From Odiellus spinosus (Eukaryota > Arthropoda > Arachnida > Opiliones > Phalangiidae): DNA of 64,000 bases. Each line of letters begins with the position of its first letter. The first letter of the stretch is position 1. Where the stretch lies: contig OY987231.1 in assembly GCA_963920705.1 (NCBI GenBank), positions 5,511,424 through 5,575,423 of the forward strand, read 5' to 3'. Position numbers and translations under genes: made by a program. The notes below the pieces were generated by a model that was given only the letters and a program-made list of their open reading frames with translations, was not told the DNA's origin and did not search any database. Shown one piece after another: positions 48,963-59,061 of this stretch.

Positions 48963-49146
48963 TACAAAATACCTAAAACAAAAACTTAAATTTTAAAGTA
49001 CATAATCTGTTCACTTCACGGTCACTCTAATTTATATTCATTATCAGAAATATAATCAGACGCTTTTCCATGTCAGAAAAACCAAGTTGGTTTGTTTAAC
49101 CATCATGCATCGGGCTCTGCTGTCTGCTAGTTGTAAAGCTCATGTT

Positions 49147-49270
49147 TTTTTTTTGAGAGTGGCTATTGCCACACACAACAAATGTGTCAATAGTCGCTTG
49201 ACTATTGACACACAGTGTGTGTGTCAATAGGCGAGTGGTTATTGCCACACAGCTTATGTGCCAATAGGCG
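49147..49270. repeat. Inverted TGTGTCAATAG repeats, left block
   Basis: Alternating GTGTGTCAATAG and CTATTGACACAC / TATTGCCACAC motifs form hairpins. The matching block at 51040-51175 ends with the inverse (GTGTGTCAATAGCCACAGCC), so the two may be the ends of one about 2-kb composite. Confidence 0.65.
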
Positions 49271-49549
49271 ATGGGTTATTGCACACAAGAGGCGGAGCTA
49301 CGAAACTCTTGGAACAAGGGCTACGCCATCTTTTTCATCATTCTTCTTTGGCTAGGGCTAGCGAGGGAAGTGAACACGTTTTCGGAAGTTTCTGTATTAT
49401 TTTGTTTTTTAAAACTTTAAAAGGGAAATTTGTGGAAAATATCTTGTTAGATTATAAGTTAGAGCTAGTAAGATTTAAATTTATTTTCCTTCATATAATA
49501 AACGTGATTTTTTGACCTAAATCTATAAATTAAAATTATAATAATTTAC

Positions 49550-49621
49550 CCGCAAAGGCTTAGCTTTATCGTCTATTCGAGTTTCGTCGATTCGGCCCTG
49601 TACGGTACCTTTATTGCTCAT
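49550..49621 (-). other. Possible 5' exon (24 codons) upstream of SLC30A6
   Basis: On the minus strand an ATG at 49621 opens a polar 24-codon stretch (starting MSNKGTVQGR) that ends at a GTAAAT donor in phase 0. Direct splicing to the exon at 48921-48962 would hit a stop in that phase, so either another exon lies between or this belongs to a different transcript. Only codon content and the donor support it. Confidence 0.25.
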
Positions 49622-49950
49622 AATATATTTTCTCAATAATCACTCTATAAAGGTATAGTAAGAAGGCGAAATGACTATTAACTTAGAAATATTTTAAATT
49701 ATAAAGGAAAAAATAGTTTTTTCATGTCTTGAATCCTCTGGTTTAAGTTAACCCTTGCCCCTTGGTCACGATTCACGAAGCTTTAAAACGTGGGCTGGGC
49801 CTTTGCGAGTTGTTTCTCTTTACAAAATAACTATCACATTCACATGGGATTAACACAAATATAAAATAGGTAGAATTAAAATATATTTGTTAATACAAAA
49901 ATGGTAATTAAATGATATTTTCCATGTATATGAAAATGCCCAAAAGGGGA

Positions 49951-50283
49951 GATTTCCGTTAACCGACCCCCACTAAATAACGATGGTTATAGACTATTTA
50001 GGACCTGGGGAGTTCAGAAAAAATAATAAAAAAAAAATCTCCGACCACCGGAAGTTTGAGAAAAACGTATTTGAAAATTTGAAATTCCCATGCTAAAATC
50101 CCATAGAATGCGCCATAGGTTAGGTTAGGTTAGGTTAGGTATATTTTAGGTTGGGTTGGGTTAGAATCTATGGGATTTAACATGCAAACTTCAAATTTTG
50201 AAATGCGTTTTTCTCAAACTTCCGATGGTTGAAGATTTTTTTAAGTATTTTTTCTGAACTCCCCAGGTCCTAATTAGTTCAAA
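49951..50283. mobile_element. Foldback MITE with TTAGG-rich loop, copy 2
   Basis: Begins GATTTCCGTTAACCGACCCC, as does the 32.1-kb copy. Arms with ATCCCATAGAATG and AATCTATGGGAT enclose GGTTAGGTTAGGTTAGGTTA. Its right end is cut by the 30-bp satellite that starts at about 50284. Confidence 0.8.
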
Positions 50284-50905
50284 TTTGTGTCAATAAGAAG
50301 CTTAGAATTTAGATTGTGTGTCAATACAGACCCATAATTCAATTTGTGTGTCAATAGGGACCCATAATTCCATTTGTGTGTCATTAGGGACCCATAATTC
50401 GATTTGTGTGTCAATAAGGTCCCATAATTCGATTTGTGTGTCAATAAGGACCCATAATTCGATTTGTGTGTCAATAAGAACCCATAATTCGATTTGTGTG
50501 TCAATAAGAAGCTTAGAATTTAGATTGTGTGTCAATAGGGACCCATAATTCGATTTGTGTGTCAATAGGGACCCATAATTCGATTTGTGTGTCAATAGGG
50601 ACCCATAATTCGATTTGTGTGTCAATAAGTACCCATTATTCGATTTGTGTGTCAATAAGAAGCTTAGAATTTAGATTGTGTGTCAATACGGACCCATAAT
50701 TCGATTTGTGTGTCAATAAAGACCCATAATTCGATTTGTGTGTCAATACGGACCCATAATTCGATTTGTGTGTCAATAGGGACCCATAATTCGATTTGTG
50801 TGTCAATAGGGACCCATAATTCGATTTGTGTGTCAATAAGTACCCATTATTCGATTTGTGTGTCAATAAGAAGCTTACAATTTAAATTGTGTATAAATAA
50901 GAAGT
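50284..50905. repeat. 30-bp satellite (GATTTGTGTGTCAATA) with higher-order pattern
   Basis: About 20 units of 30 bp (ACCCATAATTCGATTTGTGT then GTCAATANGG). A variant unit with GAAGCTTAGAATTTAGATTG appears at about 50299, 50509, 50659 and 50869, separated by 210, 150 and 210 bp, so the array is built from 5- and 7-unit blocks. The Thr-His-Lys-Ser-Asn-Tyr-Gly frames are repeat artefacts. Confidence 0.93.
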
Positions 50906-51039
50906 TTATAATTTAAATGGTGGGCCAATTAGAAGTTTACAGTTTAAATTGTGGGCCAATTAGAAGTTTACAGTTTAAATTGTGTGTCAATAACGAGCTC
51001 AAAAAAATTTAAATTATAATTGGTCCTCAGAGATCACGT

Positions 51040-51180
51040 GATTGTGTGCCAATAGTCTCAGGCCTATAGGCACACAGATGTGTGGCAGCAGGTAAATGAC
51101 TATTGCCACACTTTGAGAGTGTGTCAATAGTCAAGGGGCTATTGCTATATTTTGTGTGTCAATAGCCACAGCCTTTTTTT
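51040..51180. repeat. Inverted TGTGTCAATAG repeats, right block
   Basis: Same motif alternation as 49147-49270 in the opposite order, ending at GTGTGTCAATAGCCACAGCC before a T tract. It bounds the 49.1-51.2 kb repeat complex. Confidence 0.6.
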
Positions 51181-51245
51181 TTTACCATGTTTTTCAAAAA
51201 TAAGGCTCCAATAAAATGGTACTTCTTGTATTTAAATGACTATGG

Positions 51246-51499
51246 ATAGTATGCAGGGACGGAAATAAGCACAAGTCACTGGTCATTGTCCGATAAATTT
51301 TCCAAAATGTCCGATAACTTTTTATTTTAAAGAGGGGGTCACTGGACAAATGTCCGATAAAAAAAAGTACTTTTTAATACAGGAAATGTAGCATTGTCCT
51401 GTAATTTTGTTAAATGTCCGATAACTTTTGAATTTTTACGGGGGTTACTGGACATTTGTCCAATAAGAAAATTTTCTTATTTCCGTCCCTGATACTATG
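51246..51499 (+). mobile_element. hAT-type MITE copy 4 (element 51254-51491)
   Basis: A 238-bp copy of the 19.3-kb family, CAGGGACGG to CCGTCCCTG, flanked by ATAGTATG and ATACTATG (7 of 8). It lies 36 bp left of the P-type element. Confidence 0.88.
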
Positions 51500-51519
51500 G
51501 AGTAAAACGGATCATGTAT

Positions 51520-52717
51520 GATGTAACCATAGATATCGTATATATAACTGGCTAGATACATTTCCCTGGGTTAGGCCCGAGGAGTAAAACGCGGAGGGGA
51601 CAAATAGCAGACGACGGCTATTATCTGGGGAAAAATCTGAACAGCGCCATCTATATTAGATACCTGGAACCTCTAATTAAGTGCTTTTTCAAAAACCCGC
51701 GGGAATTTTTGTTTCTTTTGTAAAGAAACTATAAGAAATAAAACTCGGCTATTTTTGAAGCAAGTGTTTTTTTTTTAATACAAAATAGTTAAAACCTGTT
51801 CGTTTTCACATTGCCGTAATAAGTCAACCACTAGAAAAGAAATATCTTTTCACATGTATGAACAAAACTACTCAAGAATTAAGTAAATTAATAACTAATA
51901 TCATGCAAATTTATAGATTTCCCATATCCAACCCGGAATTACATGCCAAATGGATTGAGGCTGTTGATTTAGATGATTTTAGGCCTAATTCCAATTCCTT
52001 CATTTGCAGCGAACATTTTTTGGAAAGTGATATTGTCCACCGAAATGGCAAACGATTTCTTTCAAAGCAAGCAATACCTTCCAAGGTTTATACTTAAGCA
52101 ATTACACTTTTTCGTAGTGTTTAATCAACAATTTTTTATTTATACGAAGAATCTGCAAAAACCGACGTATTCTGATGTTTTACCTCTAAATTTTGATCAT
52201 GAAACTTTGCGTGTAGGTAATTTAATTGAATCTATTTGAAAAGGATTACGGTTCCCTTGTCATGCAAAGTCAAAATATTCACCCATTTTGCTCGTCTTGT
52301 AGTCAGTTCTAGAACTTGTATCGTAATTGTAAGCAGAGTTAAACTGAAATTCCATTATAGAGAAGGCCAAGGGTTAGCGAGCCAAATAATATTTATTGAT
52401 TTAAATAATATATATGTTATATTTACCTTTTAAAAATTGATGGATCATGTAAAAAACAACTTTTTTAACACGTTTTGAGCCGATTTCATTCTCTTCTGTC
52501 GAATAATATTAAAAAAAAAACATTTTCTGGCCGAAGCGGGAAAATTAAACTTCTCGCATTTTGAGCTTTCCATTTTCGGGTATAGATGGCGCTGATCTGA
52601 TTTTTCCCCAGCATTGTAGGTCTCCATAGCCGTAGTCTGCTATCTATACCTCCCGTATTTTTCCTCGATTTAATACGGTATCTAGCCAGTTATATATACG
52701 ATATCTATGGATGTAAC
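51520..52717 (+). mobile_element. P-superfamily element with THAP remnant (element 51528-52709)
   Basis: The 1182-bp element has perfect 32-bp terminal inverted repeats (51528-51559 and 52678-52709, starting CATAGATATCGT) and an exact 8-bp target duplication GATGTAAC (51520-51527 and 52710-52717). Subterminal inverted blocks follow (GGGGAAAAATCTGAACAGCG at 51627, inverse near 52600). Terminal length, 8-bp duplication and a THAP-type DNA-binding remnant inside are the hallmarks of P elements; full-length ones are near 3 kb, so most of the transposase is deleted. The inner right block (GAGCCGATTTCATTCTC near 52477) is shared with the 9.5-kb MITE. Confidence 0.9.
51785..52216 (+). pseudogene. 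THAP-domain transposase fragment of the P-type element
   Basis: Exon pieces 51785-51855, 51917-52085 and possibly 52150-52216 splice in phase (introns of 61 and 64 bp, GT-AG). The product has a complete THAP zinc-binding pattern: C-x4-C, 43 residues, then C-x2-H (ICSEHF), with the invariant FP, KW and HF positions and an AIPSK ending. The expected start codon reads ATA (Ile-Val-Lys-Thr-Cys), and a stop lies just upstream at 51776, so the gene has lost its start. The catalytic domain is absent. The third exon is only a splice-compatible open stretch. THAP domains bind the transposon's own DNA. Confidence 0.75.
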
Positions 52718-52812
52718 ATCCTTTCAGCGCCAAACTTGTGGGGCAAAACGCATCCAATTTTTTTTAATTACCACTGGTCAGTTCACCACCCGTGAAAAAG
52801 ATGTTGAGTGGG

Positions 52813-53067
52813 ATTCGAACCAGGGACGGAAATAAGAAAAAAAAATTATTGGACAAATGTCCAGTAACCCCCCTTAAAAATCCAAAAGTTATCGGACATT
52901 TAACAAAATTACCGGACAATGCTACATTTCCTGTATTGAAAAGTACTTTTTTTTATCGGACATTTGTCCAGTGACCCCCTCTTAAAAATAAAAAGTTATT
53001 GGACATTTGGAAAATTTATCGGACAAATGACCAGTGACTTGTGCTTATTTCCGTCCCTGATTTGAAC
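52813..53067 (-). mobile_element. hAT-type MITE copy 5, inverted (element 52821-53059)
   Basis: A 239-bp copy in reverse orientation to the others, flanked by ATTCGAAC and ATTTGAAC (7 of 8). With copy 4 it brackets the P-type element symmetrically. Confidence 0.88.
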
Positions 53068-53444
53068 GTACCTTCCGCTTAATTTTTTTTTTCACATATT
53101 CCACTCCAATATGCTTACATACTTTTTGCTTTGTGAAAAAAAAGGACTACGCCATTACCTCGATTGTTTTATTAATTACTTTCACTTCAAAGGTTGTTCT
53201 AATTATAATGAATTACCGGATTTACGCGAATTTCTCAAGTTTATATTATTTATACATATCAGTTAACCCTTTGGCTAAATAAGAATTTTTACGCGTCTTC
53301 TAAGTTCTAGTAAATGAACTGCCCCAGAATGTTTTTCGCATCAGTCAATACTACTGTTTATCTCACTATTTGAAGTTCCTGGATTATTAATAATTATTAT
53401 TTTTGCTTACGGTAGTAGCTCAACTACCATGATCATATTTCTAT

Positions 53445-54215
53445 ATGAAGAAAGCAAAGACTGAGAAGAAAAAGTCATTTTTATGTGACATCTGCGGAAA
53501 AATCTTAAGTTCTTATCAATCTCACTATGTTCATACTCAAAATCATCGCACGGACAAGCGTTACGTTTGCTTAATTTGCGGAGTCAGTTTCAATACCTGT
53601 TCCAAGTTATGCCGTCACAGAAAAGCCCACGCTGGTTATAAACGAACTCGAGATTATAGAAATAAACCTCATAAGTGTAGCCATTGTGATAAAGCCTACA
53701 GAGCGCTGGACTGTTTGAAAGCTCACGAGTTAACGGCCCATAACAATACGAACGAAAATTCTGAAACATTGCCATGCCCTCACTGTAACAGGAGTTACTC
53801 GCACCCTTACTTACTCGATAGGCACGTGAACTCCGCCCATTTAAGGAAACCTCACGTTAAATGCCAATATTGCCCTAATCTGTACAAAAGGAAACGTTCT
53901 TTGCTGTATCATTTAAAAACGTCGCACAAGGAACACTTTACGGATAACACTACATTTCCCTGCACAACTTGCGGGAAGAACTTTGCTTCGAAAGACAGTC
54001 TTCTTCGTCATCAAAAATTGCACAAAAACGAAAAACCGTACTGCTGTCGAACCTGCGGTAAAGCCTTCGCTCAGAGTGGAAATCTTAAGGCTCACGAAAA
54101 TACCCATTCAAACCAAAAACCATTTCGGTGTGACTCTTGCGGTAAAGGATTTAACCAGAAAAGCAACTTGAATACTCACAGGAAGAAAAGCGCCTGCGCT
54201 GTTATACCTAGTTAA
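53445..54215 (+). CDS. C2H2 zinc-finger protein D (8 fingers, single exon)
   Basis: Predicted nuclear DNA-binding protein of 256 aa in one uninterrupted exon. An in-frame TGA five codons upstream supports the ATG at 53445. A basic N-terminus (KKAKTEKKK) precedes fingers starting CDIC, CLIC, CSHC, CPHC, CQYC, CTTC, CRTC and CDSC. Fingers 3-5 use H-x4-H spacing and are the most divergent; fingers 7-8 are close to those of the other five genes. The last finger, [10 protein letters not shown], ends in Cys. There is almost no tail. First of three tandem plus-strand paralogues. A further upstream non-coding exon cannot be excluded. Confidence 0.92.
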   Translation: MKKAKTEKKKSFLCDICGKILSSYQSHYVHTQNHRTDKRYVCLICGVSFNTCSKLCRHRKAHAGYKRTRDYRNKPHKCSHCDKAYRALDCLKAHELTAHNNTNENSETLPCPHCNRSYSHPYLLDRHVNSAHLRKPHVKCQYCPNLYKRKRSLLYHLKTSHKEHFTDNTTFPCTTCGKNFASKDSLLRHQKLHKNEKPYCCRTCGKAFAQSGNLKAHENTHSNQKPFRCDSCGKGFNQKSNLNTHRKKSACAVIPS

Positions 54216-54461
54216 AGATTCTAAAGAGTAGTTTGAAAACTGACCAAGTAGAAGAACAATTTCCAAGTCTCAAGAACTTAAAAATTTACCAACACGGCCA
54301 ACGAAAAAGATAAAACAAAGTGGAAAGACGTTTTAGCCTTTGACACTTGCCTTTGACTTAACAAACAATCAACCCTTAAGGTGTGAGACAGCTAAGTACT
54401 TATTGACCCTAAGTAGTCTTGGTTCAAGAACGCCTTCAGGCAGGGTGACCAGATTTCTCTA

Positions 54462-54673
54462 TACATAGTTTTCACTAAAGGGGTAAATATGGTTCCCCCA
54501 GTGTTACGAACCATTTGTGATGACAAACTGAAGCAGAGAGAAAAGCTAGTGGTTCAGTTGTGGAACTTTTCTACTCTAAACTGCGCTCACAAGCTCCTGG
54601 TAGCCTTGCATTGAAAGGAAAGTTGGCAGAGAGTTGTGGAATTTCCTTTTTCCCCTTTATCGAAAACTATGTA
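54462..54673 (-). mobile_element. MITE with CATAGTTTTC ends (element 54464-54671)
   Basis: The 208-bp element starts CATAGTTTTCACTAAAGGGG and ends CCTTTATCGAAAACTATG, with TA on both sides, as in Tc1/mariner-type targets. Its inside is inverted relative to the relative at 54854-55308. Confidence 0.8.
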
Positions 54674-54853
54674 TTAAATTAAATTTTTTTTTTTTTTTTT
54701 TTTTTTCGATATATTTATTCCTTATTTTTATATATTTTTGACATTAAGACTGAAGACCAACCCCAATACATTGAAGCCAAGCTTAACCTAACCTAACCTA
54801 ACCAAAATCCTTGTGTGGTGGGCTGAACAAGCTGGTGAAGGCCAAATTATATA

Positions 54854-55308
54854 CAATAGTTTTCGATAAAGGGGCAAAAGAAAATTTTACCCCTCTTTCC
54901 CAGCTTTACTTTCATTGTAGGCTTGACAGGAGCAGGGACGGAAATAAGCACAAGTCACTGGTCATTTGTCCGATAAATTTTCCAAATGTCCGATAACTTT
55001 TTATTTTTAAGAGGGGGTCACTGGACAAATGTCCGATAAAAAAAGTACTTTTCAATACAGGAAATGTAGCATTGTCCGGCAATATTGTTAAATGTCCGAT
55101 AACTTTTGAATTTTTAAGGGGGGTTACTGGACATTTGTCCTATAAGAAAAATTTCTTATTTCCGTGCCTGGACAGGAGCTTGCGAGTGCAGTTCAAAACA
55201 GATCAGTTCCGAAACTGAATTGCTAGCCTTTCTCTCTGCTTCAGTTTGCACTCACAAATGGTTGGCAACACTGGGGAATGGCATTTACCCTCTTTAGTGA
55301 AAACTATG
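54854..55308 (+). mobile_element. MITE with CATAGTTTTC ends, interrupted by a hAT MITE
   Basis: Starts CAATAGTTTTCGATAAAGGG and ends TTTAGTGAAAACTATG. Shares CTTTACTTTCATTGTAGG and TTGCACTCACAAATGG with the copy at 21305-21745. The hAT MITE at 54933-55170 is inserted in it. Confidence 0.8.
54925..55178 (+). mobile_element. hAT-type MITE copy 6 (element 54933-55170)
   Basis: 238 bp, CAGGGACGG to CCGTGCCTG, with a perfect 8-bp duplication GACAGGAG. It is nested in another MITE, so it moved later than that family did. Confidence 0.9.
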
Positions 55309-55439
55309 TTGAAACTCGTTTTCCCCACTCATTCTCAACTCTCCCCCCTTGATCTATTATTTTTCTTTAAAATGTCCAATTGTTTGGAGTAGTTTTCAAA
55401 TTCTAATTAAGAGCAATGTTTCTATTATTTTTCCAATAG

Positions 55440-55620
55440 TATCTCATTTATTTTCCTATGATTTGTGTTATTTCTCCTTTATTTTCCTATGATTTGTGTT
55501 ATTTCTCCTTTATTTTCCTATGATTTGTGTTATTTCTCCTTTATTTTCCTATGATTTGTGTTATTTCTCCTTTATTTTTCTATGATTTGTGTTATTTCTC
55601 TTTTATTTTCATATACTTTT
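55440..55620. repeat. 31-bp tandem repeat
   Basis: About 5.5 units of 31 bp (TTTATTTTCCTATGATTTGT then GTTATTTCTCC), with T-for-C changes in the last units. Confidence 0.93.
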
Positions 55621-55627
55621 CGGTACA

Positions 55628-56182
55628 CTTGCACTTTACCTACCTTACCCAACAAACACCTTTTTCTGACTAATTAAATCAGGGGGAGTTAAAAAAAATT
55701 GTTAAAAAATTTTGGGCCGCTGCAAATATATATTTTAAATTTCAAAATTGCATGTTTAAGCATAAATCCCCCATACTGTATAACGCACTTACTCATGCAA
55801 TATTAGTTCAAAAACCGATATTTTTGGAAAAGGTGCTTAGTAGAAAAAATATATTTTGGAAAAGACGCCTAGCTAGTTCAAAAACTGATATTTTCGAAAA
55901 ACAATGCCCCTTTTCCAAGAAATCGGTTTTTGAAGGTAGTTCATTCATAAAAACCAAAATTGGATGTTTTCTATAGATGTTTAAACATAGTTATTTCTTC
56001 ATCGCGAGATGAAATTGCATGATTAAGTGCGTAATACAGTAAGGGGGATTTATGTTAAAAGCAAGCAATTTTGAAATTTTCAAAAAAAAAATTAAAATAT
56101 TTGTGGAGGCCCAATATATATATATTTTTTTTTTTTTATTATTTTTTTTTTTTTTTTGGGTAAGGTATGTAAAGTGCAATCC
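55628..56182. mobile_element. Inverted-repeat MITE of about 555 bp
   Basis: TTGCACTTTACCTACCTTAC at 55628 is inverted at the right end (GGTAAGGTATGTAAAGTGCA). Arms include CATAAATCCCCCATACTGTA and TACAGTAAGGGGGATTTATG. The centre repeats GTTCAAAAAC(C/T)GATATTTT. Not coding. Confidence 0.8.
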
Positions 56183-56524
56183 TACCTAATTTTCGTATAA
56201 AAATTCCAGGCATATTTTGGTCACCCTGCGTATTTCATTTAAAGTTTCCTTCCTCTTAGCTCTCCACTTAATTATCTGACCTGCCAAGAGCAAAAGAAAT
56301 CCCCTAGCTCTGCAATTCATTAACTTTTAAACCTTTTTTTTTTGTTTTTTTTTTTTTTCAGGCCTGCCAGCTTGTAAAGAAAGGATAAACGGTTCCACGA
56401 TTTACAGAATTTGCCATAGTATTGGACGAATAACAGAATACTTGAGATAAAATTTTAACAGGGAAAAGGATTTGAATGATTGCTCTAAAAAAAATAGCCC
56501 ACTCGGTTACTAATTAGTTTTCTA

Positions 56525-59048
56525 ATGAGTAGTTCGAAAGCCGGCAAAACTTTAAAAAACGTTAAAAAGAAAGAATATCTGTGCGAAGATTGTGGTAAAG
56601 TCAATAAAACTTACTCTCAACATTACGAACATAGACAGAGACACAACAAAGAGAAGCGTTATCGGTGTTTGCTTTGCTTTAAAGCCTTCCACACTTGTGG
56701 GGGACTTAACAAACACAAACGAACTCACACGACTGAACGGAAACATTTTTGTAAGGTCTGTAAAAAAATTAGGTTAACTTTTCATTTTTGAAGTACATTG
56801 CACAATTAAAAGCCGGCAAAAGTAAAATCTGCATTTGAAACGATCTTTCTTTCAAATTAAGCTAAATGTTGCTCAAAATTTGTAAATTAGAAGATTCTGT
56901 ATCACTGAAGATTTGGTTCTAGAAGTTTCCAAAGAATGCTTCGCGTGTAGCGTTGTTTTCTTCTAAATTTGTTAGAGTTGACTTTTACCATTGACGGCCT
57001 TTATTTGTCAGCTCCTGAGTTCACAGAGAAACTTATTTGAATTCCAATTTGGTTTACTCATTTTTGGCTCATTGACCAGAGTTCGTACAAACATCGAAAA
57101 CAGGGAAAACCTAGAAATATCAGGGAAATAGTTTCTAGTCAAAAAAAAAAAAAAAAAAAAAAAAAACTGCCTGAGTTTATAGCACCCAAAAACCAAGCTT
57201 TCAATAGTTTATTTTCAGAAATATTTTTTTGTATTTCTATTACTAGTTTTGTATTTCAAAGACCCATTTATTGTAAAAATATATACGCAGGGAAATTTAA
57301 AAAAGTATCCTAGTTTGGAAAACCTGAAATTATCAGGGAAATCCATTTTCAAAATGTTGTACGAAGCCTGTTGACATATAATCAATAAAAGATACAAGTA
57401 CACACTAGGAATGATTATGGAGCCCAGGGTTTACGCAAAACAGGTTGGGGAATTCAAAAGTAACTCAAACCTTTCGAAAATAGGGTTAAGAAAGAGAAAC
57501 CTTTTCTTATTTGACATATTTTTGATCAATCATCAGTTTTGCTTGAGAGCTTAAAAGTTTCTTAAATAATACCACAGAATTTTTGAGAAAACTCTCTGTG
57601 GTTTGATCTAATAATTACGAAGATATGATGGTACTCCCAGGTTCTTGCATACTGGAATCAGTTCTTGGTTTTAGATGTATGCGGAGTGGTTTAGATAAAA
57701 ACCGCAATAGTTTGTATGGAACTGAATAAATTTGTTATTGAGCGCGTACTAAGTGAATTATTTTTTCAAACTCGAGAGTTTTGAAATAAAGGAATTTATT
57801 TAGCACGCACTTAATGCCAATTTTATCTAGCTCCATAGAAGCTATACTATATATCCCTTACTGAAAAAAGTTTGTCTGATCTGATGAGGTCCTCAAGAAT
57901 CTTAAACATTTCACCAAGACCTCTTATGACTAGCTTTTCTCAGTAAGGGAACTGCCCACAATTTCAAGAAGTTCTATCGTACCATGGGGTTTATGGACCC
58001 AATAAGCATTCCTAGACTGTGTGTTAAATTTTTTCTTGACGTCGTGATTTCGGAGTTGCAATAACTGGAGCTTATTACAACATTTAACTTGCAGTCAGCC
58101 CACTTAACTACGAAATGACGGCGGTATGATATTAGATCATTTGCACCGCATTATGTCATTTCAGTATTTAAACGACTGTGTATCTAAATATAACCATTTC
58201 GGTACCTTTTTTGCCTTTGTTTCATATTGATACAGGTCTGTCACAAGGCATTCACAACCGCAAGCAACGCAAGAATTCACCAAGTAACCGTGCATGAAAA
58301 GAAAAAATCCGAAAGCGAGGCTACTTGCGCGTGTGGGCTTTGTGGGAAAAAGTTTCCTCATCAAGTAAGAAATATTTTCTAGATCTTTAGCTGTAAAAAG
58401 ATCATGCATCATAGGACCGTGTGTCAATCTGTGGTGTGTGAAATAATATATTATGGAAGACATGACGGATTGAACACTAGTCATTTTTGAATACAGGATG
58501 CCATTTTTGTGTACAGGATTTTAGGATTATGAAGAGATTTCGCTATTTCAAAGCTTTTTTGGGATTTATAAGTTAATTTTCTATAGGGCAAAAACTATTT
58601 TACATCGACATTAGAAAAGATTGTTATCTAGTCCATTAATACTATCTATTTGGTTCATCAGTATTCCGTTCGAAGACACGTAAGGAGATTTCATAGCAAA
58701 CAAAGACAAGGAGAAAAGAAATATCTTTGCTCAATTTGTAATAAAACATTCGTTGATAAAAACGGCTTGAAGATCCATTTGAGGATACATAACAACGAGA
58801 AACCATACGTCTGCTCGGTTTGCAGTAAAAGATTCACCCAAGTCAACAACCTAAAAGACCACTTGAACACTCATTCCAGTCAAAGACCTTATTCGTGCGA
58901 AATATGCGGGCGTGGTTTCAATCAAAAAAGTAACTTAAACACTCACAAGAAGCGCAAGAGTTGTAGTTTCTCTAACAATCAGATAAATCTGATTCCCGCC
59001 ATCCCGGCGCCCCACACTTCCATTCAATCTGTACCATTCATACAATAA
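56525..59048 (+). CDS. C2H2 zinc-finger protein E (7 fingers, three coding exons)
   Basis: Predicted nuclear DNA-binding protein of 248 aa. Exons are 56525-56755, 58236-58364 and 58662-59048, joined in phase 0. The 129-bp middle exon is easy to miss; it supplies the second Cys of finger 3 and the first half of finger 4. With both splices every finger keeps C-x2-C-x12-H spacing. Fingers begin CEDC, CLLC, CKVC, CGLC, CSIC, CSVC and CEIC; the last has [10 protein letters not shown] and ends in Cys. The tail is short and Pro/Ile-rich. An acidic open frame starts 13 nt after the stop (59062-59301). Second gene of the tandem trio. Confidence 0.87.
57695..57840. repeat. Hairpin repeat in zinc-finger gene E intron
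   Basis: GGAACTGAATAAA / TTTATCTAGCTCC, AGCGCGTACTAAGTG / GCACGCACTTAATG-type arms and ACTCGAGAGT at the centre form a foldback of about 140 bp. Confidence 0.6.
57855..57949. mobile_element. Short CCCTTAC-end MITE
   Basis: A compact 95-bp copy, CCCTTACTGAAAAAAG to CTTTTCTCAGTAAGGG, with a perfect 16-bp or near-perfect inverted end and TCTGATCTGA-type inner motif. It is the cleanest view of this family's termini. In the first intron of zinc-finger gene E. Confidence 0.8.
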
Positions 59049-59061
59049 AACACCTGCTACA

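Noticed and set aside
49258-49515. 85-codon open frame upstream of SLC30A6
   Set aside because: It begins in TGTGTCAATAG repeat sequence and has no domain; more likely promoter-region sequence.
56756-56791. Open-frame end of zinc-finger gene E's first exon as a true C-terminus
   Set aside because: Reading through gives a truncated finger. Splicing at 56755 to the exon at 58236 restores a perfect finger 3, so the extension is intron.
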